From contig PHCB01000001.1 of assembly GCA_002842095.1 (NCBI GenBank), forward strand, positions 62,001 through 126,000: a stretch of 64,000 bases of DNA, in the 5' to 3' direction. Origin of the DNA: a candidate division BRC1 bacterium HGW-BRC1-1. Its GTDB lineage: Bacteria; Sumerlaeota; Sumerlaeia; Sumerlaeales; Sumerlaeaceae. Position numbers and translations under genes: made by a program. Positions 18,705 through 26,259 of this stretch are shown here, piece by piece; within the stretch, counting starts at the first letter, position 1, and each line of letters opens with the position of its first letter. Below the pieces are notes generated by a model. That model searched no databases, was not told where the DNA came from, and saw only the letters and a program-made list of their open reading frames with translations.

Positions 18705-19993
18705 TCGGCAAGCACCGCATTGAGTTGATCGTTCATCTCGCGCAAAATTTGCGGAATGCGCGGCTTCGCATCAGGGTCCGACAGAATGCGTTCGGCGGTC
18801 TGCCGGATGAGCAGTGTCGCCTGCTCGTACTGCGGAATGAAAAAGGTGGTGGTGCCGTTCTTCAGCTCACTCTCGAAAACGTGTTGAAAAGGAATCTTCT
18901 TATAGTCGGTGGCGTGCATCACCGACTCCCGCGACGGAAGCCCCTGAATTGGCAACTTCTGAAACTCGGCCGACGTAAGCCACTTGACCACCCGCCAGGC
19001 CTGCTCGGGCTGCTTGCAAGTGCGCGAAATGCCGACGGCCGGTCCCCCAACCATGTTCACCCGCGGGTAGCCCGGACGCTTGGGGATCGGTGCCACGCCA
19101 TAACGCAAGTCCGGCGCGGTCTGCTCGTAATCATAAGCCGTCCACGGCCCGTTGATGAACATCCCAAGCCGGTTTGCGGGAAAGAGCGATGCACCCACCT
19201 GCTGCCCCACCGAGGGCGACATGGCGCATTTGTATTCGTAAATCAGCGAGTGCAGGTACTCCAGCGCCTCAGTACTTTCCTTGCGGTCAAACTGCGCGCG
19301 GGTACCGTCCTCATTGTAAGCCCGGCCGCCATAGCATTCGTGGAATACATAGAAGAAATAAGTCGGCTGGATTGCCTCAAAGCCCGGCGCACACCCGAAC
19401 TGATCGGTGGAGCCATCACCATCCAGATCGCGCGTTAGTTTCACAGCGATGTCCCGATACTCATCCCAGGTCATGGGCTCGGTTTCGCTGGGAAAGGGAA
19501 TGCCGGCCTTCTCGAAGAGATCCTTGTTGTAGAAAACCACGAGCGAATCCAGCGCCTGCGGGATGGCGTAAATCTGATCACCCTTCATAAGCTGGCCATG
19601 CAGGATCTCTTGATTAAAATCCGACAGATCAAGGCCGTCAGGGCCGTTAATGAATTCATTCAGGGGCAGAAACGCATCGCGGGCGATGAACAGGCGGTGT
19701 CTTCCGGTCATGGAATAAAACACGTCCGGAGCGATGTTGCCGGCAAAGCTGGCGAACAATTTCGTGATGTAAGTCGAATGCGGCACGTGGTAGATTTTCA
19801 GCTTCAGGTCATCATGCTCGCGGTTGAAAAGCTTCTCCCGGGCCATGTAGCTCCACGTGCCACTGGGCCACTCGAAGGTCATGCAGGTAACACGCGGACC
19901 CGTTGAATCATCGCGGTTGCAACCGGCCAGCACCAGCATCGCCATGGCGCAGAGCATCACCAATCGGGTCAGGATATTTTTCCCTCGATGCAC
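18701..19993 (-). CDS. Sugar-binding lipoprotein of ABC transporter (SBP_bac_1)
   Basis: 430 residues. Lipoprotein signal with lipobox LVLAGC (Cys at ~24), so it is anchored to a membrane facing the periplasm. The fold is family-1 solute-binding protein: LKLKIYHVPHSTYITKLFASFAG, DVFYSMTGRHRLF, LNEFI, YAIPQALDSLVVFYNKDLFEKAGI, then MTWDEYRDIAVKLT. The ligand is most likely an oligosaccharide or glycerol-phosphate-type compound. The nearby phosphatase-fold enzymes leave room for a phosphodiester-derived substrate, but that is inference. It is the second gene of an operon led by a secreted endonuclease/exonuclease/phosphatase-fold protein, 3 bp downstream of it. Confidence 0.88.
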   Translation of the reverse strand: MHRGKNILTRLVMLCAMAMLVLAGCNRDDSTGPRVTCMTFEWPSGTWSYMAREKLFNREHDDLKLKIYHVPHSTYITKLFASFAGNIAPDVFYSMTGRHRLFIARDAFLPLNEFINGPDGLDLSDFNQEILHGQLMKGDQIYAIPQALDSLVVFYNKDLFEKAGIPFPSETEPMTWDEYRDIAVKLTRDLDGDGSTDQFGCAPGFEAIQPTYFFYVFHECYGGRAYNEDGTRAQFDRKESTEALEYLHSLIYEYKCAMSPSVGQQVGASLFPANRLGMFINGPWTAYDYEQTAPDLRYGVAPIPKRPGYPRVNMVGGPAVGISRTCKQPEQAWRVVKWLTSAEFQKLPIQGLPSRESVMHATDYKKIPFQHVFESELKNGTTTFFIPQYEQATLLIRQTAERILSDPDAKPRIPQILREMNDQLNAVLAE

Positions 19994-19996
19994 CGG

Positions 19997-21355
19997 TTAC
20001 TTGCCCGGTTCTTTCGCAATCAGGAATGCCTGACCCGGCTGAAGCACGACGACATCGATCGTCGAAGACAGACCATCCACCTGAGCGGTGATCGTGCCCG
20101 TGCCCGGGGTGTCGCCATGGAAGGTGGCGCGGGCTGCGTAGGGACGGTCAAACTTCTCCATGGGAGCATAACATTTCGCCAGTGGCGTTTCCTCCACCCG
20201 GCCGATGCCACCACCCACACTCCATTTCACGCGACCCACGATGCGGGCGGTTTTAATCGGGTCGTTTTCGGGAGAGGTCAGGTCGCACTGCAACAGCGAG
20301 ACAGGCTTCTCGTTGGCATCCACAGCACCCACTGCAAGTTCCATAATTTCGCCCTTGTCCACCGCCGTCGTTGTGCCCACCGAGTCGAGAAACAACCTGG
20401 CTGGTTTCGTCGGCAATGCTATCTCGGCGAGGACCGGTTTGTGATCTGATACAAACGCAGCACCCTTCTCGCCCTTACCCTTCCAGTCCATCGCTCCCAC
20501 GTCCACCACTTCACATTTGTTCTCGGGGGCGTTGAGATAAAACTCAGGCGACACAAAAATGTGATCGATACGCACGCGTGGCTGCCAGTACGAGATGGTG
20601 TTAGCTTCCCGTCCCGGTTCATCCCATTTTGTCTTCAGCGAGAAGAACGGTGGGTTGTTCCAGCACTCCTCCGGCACTGCGCACTTGCGATGGAAGTCGA
20701 ACATCTTGGGCTCCGGGCCTTGCACCGTACCATGGTGCCCACCCGTGATCATGTTGATGAAGCCCGCCTCGGAATAACCATTGGGCCGGTCATCCATGTC
20801 GTTGAAATCCCCTGCGAGGATTTTCGGTCCGGGTGTGCGCTTCATCAAGTTCATAAGTTCCATCACCTGATCCTGTTTGTCCGGGCGAATATTAAAGGTG
20901 AGGTGGGCGGCAAACAGTGCGAGTTCGCTACCATCGACTTGTATGCGCCCTTCCAGCGCGACGCGCTTCTGCCATTCCTTGAAAGGGAGCTCATGGCGTT
21001 GAGTGCTTATAAAAGGAGTGCGCGAAAGCAGCGCATTGCCCTGCCTGTTTTCCACCGTATATCCAAAGGCGGTGTACATTCCTACTGCATCACCCAGGGC
21101 TCGTGCCTCGCCTTCGTTACGCACTTCAACCAAACTGACAACGTCCGGGTTGATCTTGCGGATGACGTCCGCCACAGCCTCCATACTCTCGCCCGCCCCT
21201 TTACCGGCGGCATCGTGAAGCGCACCATGCTCAATATTCCAGTGCAGAAAACGCAACGCGCCCTTCAGCGGGGCGCTGGTCTCACTCCAACCGGGCGCTG
21301 AACACGCCAATATAAGTGCAGCCGCCATCAAGCATTTGGATCGGAGAGTCTTCAT
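19997..21355 (-). CDS. Secreted endonuclease/exonuclease/phosphatase-fold protein
   Basis: 452 residues. Signal peptide (MKTLRSKCLMAAALILACSA, cleavage near GWS-ET). EEP domain at ~30-320: LRFLHWNIEHG, VSLVEVRNEG with the metal-binding Glu, LFAAHLTFN, ILAGDFNDMDDRPNGY with the catalytic Asp/Asn pair, RIDHIFVSPEF and FVSDHKPVLAEI with the final Asp-His. All catalytic positions are present, so it should be an active metal-dependent phosphodiesterase. The C-terminal ~120 residues look like a bacterial Ig-like beta domain (TITAQVDGLSSTIDVVVL). The ATG at 21355 has GAAGGA at good spacing and was preferred over one 24 bp upstream. It heads the sugar-transport operon. The substrate is unknown: nucleic acid, phospholipid head group or sugar phosphate. 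Confidence 0.8.
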   Translation of the reverse strand: MKTLRSKCLMAAALILACSAPGWSETSAPLKGALRFLHWNIEHGALHDAAGKGAGESMEAVADVIRKINPDVVSLVEVRNEGEARALGDAVGMYTAFGYTVENRQGNALLSRTPFISTQRHELPFKEWQKRVALEGRIQVDGSELALFAAHLTFNIRPDKQDQVMELMNLMKRTPGPKILAGDFNDMDDRPNGYSEAGFINMITGGHHGTVQGPEPKMFDFHRKCAVPEECWNNPPFFSLKTKWDEPGREANTISYWQPRVRIDHIFVSPEFYLNAPENKCEVVDVGAMDWKGKGEKGAAFVSDHKPVLAEIALPTKPARLFLDSVGTTTAVDKGEIMELAVGAVDANEKPVSLLQCDLTSPENDPIKTARIVGRVKWSVGGGIGRVEETPLAKCYAPMEKFDRPYAARATFHGDTPGTGTITAQVDGLSSTIDVVVLQPGQAFLIAKEPGK

Positions 21356-21435
21356 GGTTCCATCCTTCTCGGGGGTCACCCGACTAAAATCGAAATCACA
21401 ACCGTATCACAATCGTAAGAGTCTGCAACGCTCGG

Positions 21436-23571
21436 CTAATAAACCTGCCAATCATCCACGACAGCGGCGGGGGTCACCCTGATGATTCTCGGAGTGAGGT
21501 CGTGGGTAAAAACACCCAGCTCATAATCATGCCACTGCATCGCATCGGCCGGTAGAGCACTGAACATTTTGGCATCCAACGCCTGCCCGCCGCGCATCAG
21601 GCGCATCTCGGGCCCGCCGGTCGCCTGTCGCACTTCCAGCTTGTAGGTCTCGTAGGCGGTGTCCGTAGCCGGGAAATTATAGGTGTTCATGCGCCATTTT
21701 CCCCCACCGAGATCCACCGCGCGAACCTTGCCCGAGAAGTAATAATCCCGCCAATCAGGATAAGGGGTGGGCGCAAAGTGATACTTCATATATTGCTCAC
21801 TGCGCTGAGACCAGACCCCGCCCGAAATGGCAGCGGACGCCGCCGTGCTCGGGCTTACATACAGCTCTTTCCAATCTGGCGAGGGACTCGCTGCGTTGAA
21901 ATCTTCGGTCCATGCCGTTTCCAACCGGCGCAGTTCAAAATCGTCCGCCAGGATGTCGCAATCACCATCCGTGCCGCCCACGGTCACGAGAACCACGGAA
22001 CCCTGCGTGTAGGCACCGGGTGCGTCTGGCACTGTGTCCCGCGCTGAAAGAATGCGTTTCCCGTTGGCCCAGATTGAAAGCTCGTTGGTGACTTGTCCCG
22101 CCGTGGAAGGTCGCCGAATGCAACGCACAGCAAACAGATTCCAATCGAGGGGATCGACGTCCACATCCGCCAGCGTGACCTTCGCCAACTCCGTACCGCC
22201 CTTCATCAGGCGGGCCTCCGGAGCGGTATTAACCAACTGGCGCACCTCGAGTTTGTAGGTGTTGTAGGCGGTGTTCGTGTCCGGATAATTCATGATGTTC
22301 ATGCGCCACAGGCCGTTGCCGAAGGAGAGCGTCTTCACCCTTGCGCGGAATTCATAATCGCGCCAATCGGGATAAACCGCAGGGGCAAAGTGATACTTCG
22401 CATAGTTGGAACTCTTCTGGTGCCACATGCGCTTGCCGCCGATTTGAATGGTCAGCCCCAGCGCCGTTCCCCCGGTGGAGACATACAGTTGCTTCCAGTC
22501 GGTTGGAGGTGAACCGATTGAGGTCGACTCCATTCCCTCCTGCCAGGCAGGCATCATGCGCCTCACCTGCAAATCGTCGAATGTCGCTTCGCAGGAGGAA
22601 GCATCGCCATCGGTCACCACAACCGGCGCACCCTGAGTGAAAGCGTTAGCGGTGTTGGTGGTGATATCCATGGCCGCCAGTTGAACCTCGCCATCAATGC
22701 CACCAAGAAGCTGCGTTACAACCGGATACGCATAGTTGGGATCGACGATGGAAGCGAATACCGGCAGGTGGTCCGACGCCACCATCGACAGCGGATTACG
22801 CGGAACCTGCACACTCGTGGCCGCCAGCGGGTGGTCGAGGAAGATAAAATCGATCCGTTTGGGGCTTGTGAGCAGCGCGAAGGTGTCATACTCGCCGATG
22901 CCGTACACCGCGGCTGCATCGTCGTATGTAGCGGTTACATTTATGATGGAAGGCCACCACGAGCGCGCGTTCATGTCACCCGCAAGGATGCGCGTCCCCG
23001 TGGGGAAACCCGCCATGATATCGAGGATTTCCTGCGTGTGAACCGGATGCTCTGTAGCGTCCAAAGTCATGTGGGTCACAAAGAAGTGGATGAGCTGCCC
23101 ATCCTTGCGCAGCGTGGCGCGCAGCAGTCCGCGCTGCTCCAGACCTGCCGTCTTGCTGAAAAGATACGTCTGCGACGACACAACCTCCAGCCGCGTGACA
23201 ATTGAATTCCCGTAGGCGGTGATTGGGTCCGGATAGCGCAGATGACCAAACACATGGGTATAGTCGGGGCCCAGGCGCGCGGCGATTTCTTCATCCTGCT
23301 TATCGCCAAAGATAAAACGACGCACCTCGTTCAGCCCCACCACATCGGGCGCAGCCGAGCGGATCACCGTCGCGATGCGGTCGTAGTCACGCACATCGTC
23401 GGTACCGATGCAGGAATGGATGTTGTAACAGCCGACTTTAACCGGCGGCAGAGGAGCCGCTGTAATGGGACCCGCCGAGCAACCAAGCATCGCGCCAAAC
23501 GCTGTCAATGCAGCGTTTCGCGCCATGCCTGCTTGCGTAAATCGAGAGAAAAATGACACAAAAAACCCCAC
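21436..23571 (-). CDS. Secreted endonuclease/exonuclease/phosphatase with two beta-sandwich repeats
   Basis: 711 residues. Signal-like N-terminus (an alternative start at MARNAALTAF, 15 codons in, is possible). EEP domain at ~45-285: VGCYNIHSCIGTDDVRDYDR, VVGLNEVRRF, FFVTHMTLDA, RILAGDMNARSW, RIDFIFLDHP and VASDHLPVFASI, so all catalytic motifs are kept. Two homologous LamG-like modules follow (about 335-545 and 560-705). Both carry DWK-[QE]-LYVS, KYHFAP, YPDWRDY and TYKLEVRQ, showing an internal duplication. The protein ends VVDDWQVY, matching the C-terminal tag described in the findings. It is probably exported and binds a polymer through the repeats. It lies 80 bp upstream of the other EEP gene. 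Confidence 0.78.
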   Translation of the reverse strand: MGFFVSFFSRFTQAGMARNAALTAFGAMLGCSAGPITAAPLPPVKVGCYNIHSCIGTDDVRDYDRIATVIRSAAPDVVGLNEVRRFIFGDKQDEEIAARLGPDYTHVFGHLRYPDPITAYGNSIVTRLEVVSSQTYLFSKTAGLEQRGLLRATLRKDGQLIHFFVTHMTLDATEHPVHTQEILDIMAGFPTGTRILAGDMNARSWWPSIINVTATYDDAAAVYGIGEYDTFALLTSPKRIDFIFLDHPLAATSVQVPRNPLSMVASDHLPVFASIVDPNYAYPVVTQLLGGIDGEVQLAAMDITTNTANAFTQGAPVVVTDGDASSCEATFDDLQVRRMMPAWQEGMESTSIGSPPTDWKQLYVSTGGTALGLTIQIGGKRMWHQKSSNYAKYHFAPAVYPDWRDYEFRARVKTLSFGNGLWRMNIMNYPDTNTAYNTYKLEVRQLVNTAPEARLMKGGTELAKVTLADVDVDPLDWNLFAVRCIRRPSTAGQVTNELSIWANGKRILSARDTVPDAPGAYTQGSVVLVTVGGTDGDCDILADDFELRRLETAWTEDFNAASPSPDWKELYVSPSTAASAAISGGVWSQRSEQYMKYHFAPTPYPDWRDYYFSGKVRAVDLGGGKWRMNTYNFPATDTAYETYKLEVRQATGGPEMRLMRGGQALDAKMFSALPADAMQWHDYELGVFTHDLTPRIIRVTPAAVVDDWQVY

Positions 23572-23625
23572 AGTTAACCGTCCCTCATCTTGCTCGTGAA
23601 TGGCTTGGAAACAGGGAGAAAAGGA

Positions 23626-23663
23626 GGCCGGGGCGCGAGCCCTGAGAGCGTCGCGCCCCGGCC
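23626..23663 (-). terminator. Rho-independent-type terminator after the beta-helix gene
   Basis: Perfect 13-bp GC stem (GGCCGGGGCGCGA with its complement) around a 12-base loop, followed on the minus strand by CTCCTTTTCTCCC. It lies 22 bp after the stop of the beta-helix protein gene and would separate it from the EEP genes downstream. Confidence 0.75.
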
Positions 23664-23685
23664 AGAAATGATGCAGCCGGAAAGT

Positions 23686-25074
23686 TTAGTAGATTGACCA
23701 GTCGGCCACAGCGGCCGTGGGGTTGTACGTGCCGCCGCCGGTCAGAGGCGTGCCGCCCGGGCCCGCGGTGGCATACGCCACGTTTTTGACCACGCCGAAG
23801 TTCGCATTGGCCGGATCAAGTGATGCGAAGTCAGGATCGGCACCAATCACGGCCGTCTTCGTCACGTTGGAGGTGGGCGTGTTGTCGTCCAGGCCGTCCA
23901 AGTCGAAATTGGTCGTGTCGAGCTTGTAGGCGCCCGCCAGCACGAACGCGCTGTTGTTGGCCGTCAGGGTACCAGCCGCGGAGGTGCTCACGTTAATCGT
24001 GTTGTCCACGCCTTCCGTGCCATTGCCTGCAACGATCACATTGTTCATTGTGTAGCTGCTTGCGAAGGCTGCGGTAGCCACAAGCGGCTTGGCGTTGTTG
24101 GCGATTGTCACATTGGAGAACGTTACGTTCTCGTCCGAGTCACCCGCCTCGAAGCCCGAGCCGCTGTTGCCCGTAATGATGGCCCATTCGATGTTCTTCG
24201 TCGAACCAGCAACGGTCGTGTTCGTGCTATAAAAGCCTCTCAAGGTATTGTTGATGAACTTGACCGGTTTAGCCGAGGTGCCTTTTATCTGCACCAGCAC
24301 GCTGCCTTCGTTGCCGCCGGGCTGCAGGGCCGCATTGGTAGCGGTAGCCGAGTAGTTGAATGAGGCGACACAGCCCGGCCCCACGGTGAATTCGCTGCCC
24401 GCAGCGCCGTCCTGCAGCGTGCGGAAGGCATCGCTACCCGAATCACCAAACAAGCCACTCACGATCACGTCTTCGCAGGTAATCTTGTAAAGCATGGTAT
24501 CCGGCGAGCTTTGCACATAAACGCCCTCATCACGGAAGCTGATCATGGTCAACGGGTCGATGGTCACCGGCGTCAGGCCGTCAAGCGAAGCGAGTGGTTG
24601 ATTCGCGCCATTGTTCGACGAGATCAGGATGTTTTGTAGCACCACTTCCATGTTGGTTGCACCAGTTTCCTCGTTGCACATGATTGCAGACTGCGGGGCG
24701 ACTCCGGCTGCAACCAAGCCGGGAATCAGGATCAGATCCTTCACGGTCGTCTTGTTGTTCTTGTTCACGTAGATCGCGCCGTCGCCATTGAAGCTGCTGA
24801 TAACCAGCGGACGCACGCCAGCCGATGCCTGAATTGTAAGTTCGTTATCGGTCGCATCGCCGTTGATCAGCAACTGGCCTGCTTCAGCGAAGGGACCGGC
24901 GTTCTGGATGGTGATGACGTCGGGTCCTGCGGCATTTGCCTGAACTGCTGCCAGAGCCGCTGAGATGCTTGTGTAATCTGCGCCACCGACTGAGTTTACC
25001 GTGACCGACTGGGCCATGCTGACGCCCGCCGCCACAGAAAGAGCCAGTGTGAGAAAATTGCGCTTAATCTGCAT
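23686..25074 (-). CDS. Secreted parallel beta-helix (pectate-lyase-like) protein
   Basis: 462 residues. Signal peptide MQIKRNFLTLALSVAAGVSM-AQ. The next segment, VGGADYTSISAALAAVQANA, is the classic entry into right-handed beta-helix proteins (DYTSIQAAVDAA). The body repeats short strands with Asn ladders (ITGNSGSGFEAGDSDENVTF, SNVTIANNAKPL). No clear catalytic triad is seen, so it may bind or cleave a polysaccharide. Codon and residue composition (Ala/Thr/Asn/Gly) fits a surface-exposed repeat protein. It ends AAVADWSIY, a C-terminal tag shared with two other secreted proteins here. The prepilin gene is upstream with a hairpin between. Confidence 0.7.
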   Translation of the reverse strand: MQIKRNFLTLALSVAAGVSMAQSVTVNSVGGADYTSISAALAAVQANAAGPDVITIQNAGPFAEAGQLLINGDATDNELTIQASAGVRPLVISSFNGDGAIYVNKNNKTTVKDLILIPGLVAAGVAPQSAIMCNEETGATNMEVVLQNILISSNNGANQPLASLDGLTPVTIDPLTMISFRDEGVYVQSSPDTMLYKITCEDVIVSGLFGDSGSDAFRTLQDGAAGSEFTVGPGCVASFNYSATATNAALQPGGNEGSVLVQIKGTSAKPVKFINNTLRGFYSTNTTVAGSTKNIEWAIITGNSGSGFEAGDSDENVTFSNVTIANNAKPLVATAAFASSYTMNNVIVAGNGTEGVDNTINVSTSAAGTLTANNSAFVLAGAYKLDTTNFDLDGLDDNTPTSNVTKTAVIGADPDFASLDPANANFGVVKNVAYATAGPGGTPLTGGGTYNPTAAVADWSIY

Positions 25075-25128
25075 GATTCGTCTCCTTTTACCTTAAGGAT
25101 TTAATGGTGAAGCTGTGATGCGTTTTCT

Positions 25129-25163
25129 CCGTCGGTGGCTCTCTGGCAGAGAGCCACCGACGG
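25129..25163 (-). terminator. Long perfect hairpin between prepilin and beta-helix genes
   Basis: Perfect 15-bp stem CCGTCGGTGGCTCTC / GAGAGCCACCGACGG around a 5-base loop. It lies 36 bp after the prepilin stop and 54 bp before the next start. There is no T-run on the minus strand, so it could be an attenuator or 3' stabilising structure rather than a full terminator, letting prepilin mRNA accumulate. Confidence 0.6.
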
Positions 25164-25199
25164 ATGAAATGGGTTAAACTGCCTTATGAACGAAAGTCC

Positions 25200-25886
25200 T
25201 TAATCCACAACACCTGTCACTTTGGGCCGGGCACCGTCCTGGTTTCTCTGCGTGCGCCAGATGTCGCCCACACTTACGGTTCCGTTGGACGCATCGTAGA
25301 TGCGCATGGCATCACTCGAGGGCGAACGCAGATAAATGTCGCGCCGGTTCAGGTCCGGACCGCCGCTCCAAATGCGCCAGCCGCCGTATACCAACTCGAA
25401 GTTCGCAACCGTGGTCTGGTTGGAACTGCCAAATTTCGAGTTACTGTACTGATATTGGCGACGCGCGGGGTTCGTGCCTGTGGCAAGAACACTGCTTCCC
25501 GCATTCACCGGCATGTTTGCCGAGAAGAAGGCATCCTGAGGGATGGATGTCAGATAAGAGACGGGGGTCGTGATGGAATACTTCTGCGAAAAATGGAACT
25601 CATTGTACAACCATCCACCACCCGACTGGGGCCAGGGGTCGGTCGCGGCGGGATCGTCATTGGTGGTTTGTGACACCAGCATGTGGAGCGGGTAGTTGTT
25701 GTTGTCGACCATGTAGGACTCAATGGCCGTGGCGATCGTGCGTAAATCCGCGCGAGCGCGTGACGTCTTTGAACGCACCTGCGCTTCGAGGAAGTTCGGA
25801 ACGGCGATTGCGGCCAAAATAGCGATAATAGCCACAACGATCAACAACTCGATAAGCGTGAAACCTGAACGTGTTTTGCGAATCAT
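25200..25886 (-). CDS. Prepilin-type protein (GspG/pilin-like, type II/IV pseudopilin)
   Basis: 228 residues. Type III prepilin signal: short basic leader RKTRSG, then FTLIELLIVVAIIAILAAIAVP, with Gly before the methylated Phe and Glu at +5. The amphipathic continuation NFLEAQVRSKTSRARADLRT is followed by IATAIESYMVDNNNYP, the GspG-like motif. A globular beta-rich domain follows. It is cleaved by a PilD-type peptidase and assembled by the pilus or a secretion machine, perhaps the one at the left of the window. It is about 60-80 residues longer than GspG. It is divergent from the P-loop/SBP/AraC regulator gene across a 373-bp region. Confidence 0.9.
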   Translation of the reverse strand: MIRKTRSGFTLIELLIVVAIIAILAAIAVPNFLEAQVRSKTSRARADLRTIATAIESYMVDNNNYPLHMLVSQTTNDDPAATDPWPQSGGGWLYNEFHFSQKYSITTPVSYLTSIPQDAFFSANMPVNAGSSVLATGTNPARRQYQYSNSKFGSSNQTTVANFELVYGGWRIWSGGPDLNRRDIYLRSPSSDAMRIYDASNGTVSVGDIWRTQRNQDGARPKVTGVVD

Positions 25887-26259
25887 TCCTGCAACCTCAC
25901 TTTTTCATTGGGTTTGGCGGCACCGGGTGATCGCCGAGGATACCCTGAAACCACCAAGCTCGTTCCTGCTCAGTTTCGAAGCGTTGAGGCAACCTGACCG
26001 GATTGGGAGAGAAGGAGTGAATCCTCCGTCCCACAAAACCCGAAATGGAATTGGGTGAAATGTAGAAAATGCTTCAGGTTTTGTCACATCGGGAGCAATC
26101 AGGTTAACTCAAAGAACTTCGCACCTAAGCATAAAACGATGCCTATTGCTCACAAAACTATACGGGGGGGTTCGAGCAAGTCAATGGAAAGTGACGCCGA
26201 TATCGCTAAAAAAATTGTTTGATTTGTCACATTTTTGTAACAACACTTTTTTTAATTAG
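25887..26259. promoter_or_regulatory. Divergent control region between prepilin and regulator genes
   Basis: This 373-bp spacer is more AT-rich than its surroundings, especially the last 60 bp before the regulator start. It holds two copies of TTTGTCACAT (26080-26089 and 26223-26232). The second is part of an imperfect dyad TTGTCAC-N6-GTAACAA (26224-26243) lying 16 bp before the ATG. These are candidate operator sites, perhaps for autoregulation by the AraC-type protein. No convincing -35/-10 pair can be fixed by eye. Confidence 0.4.
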
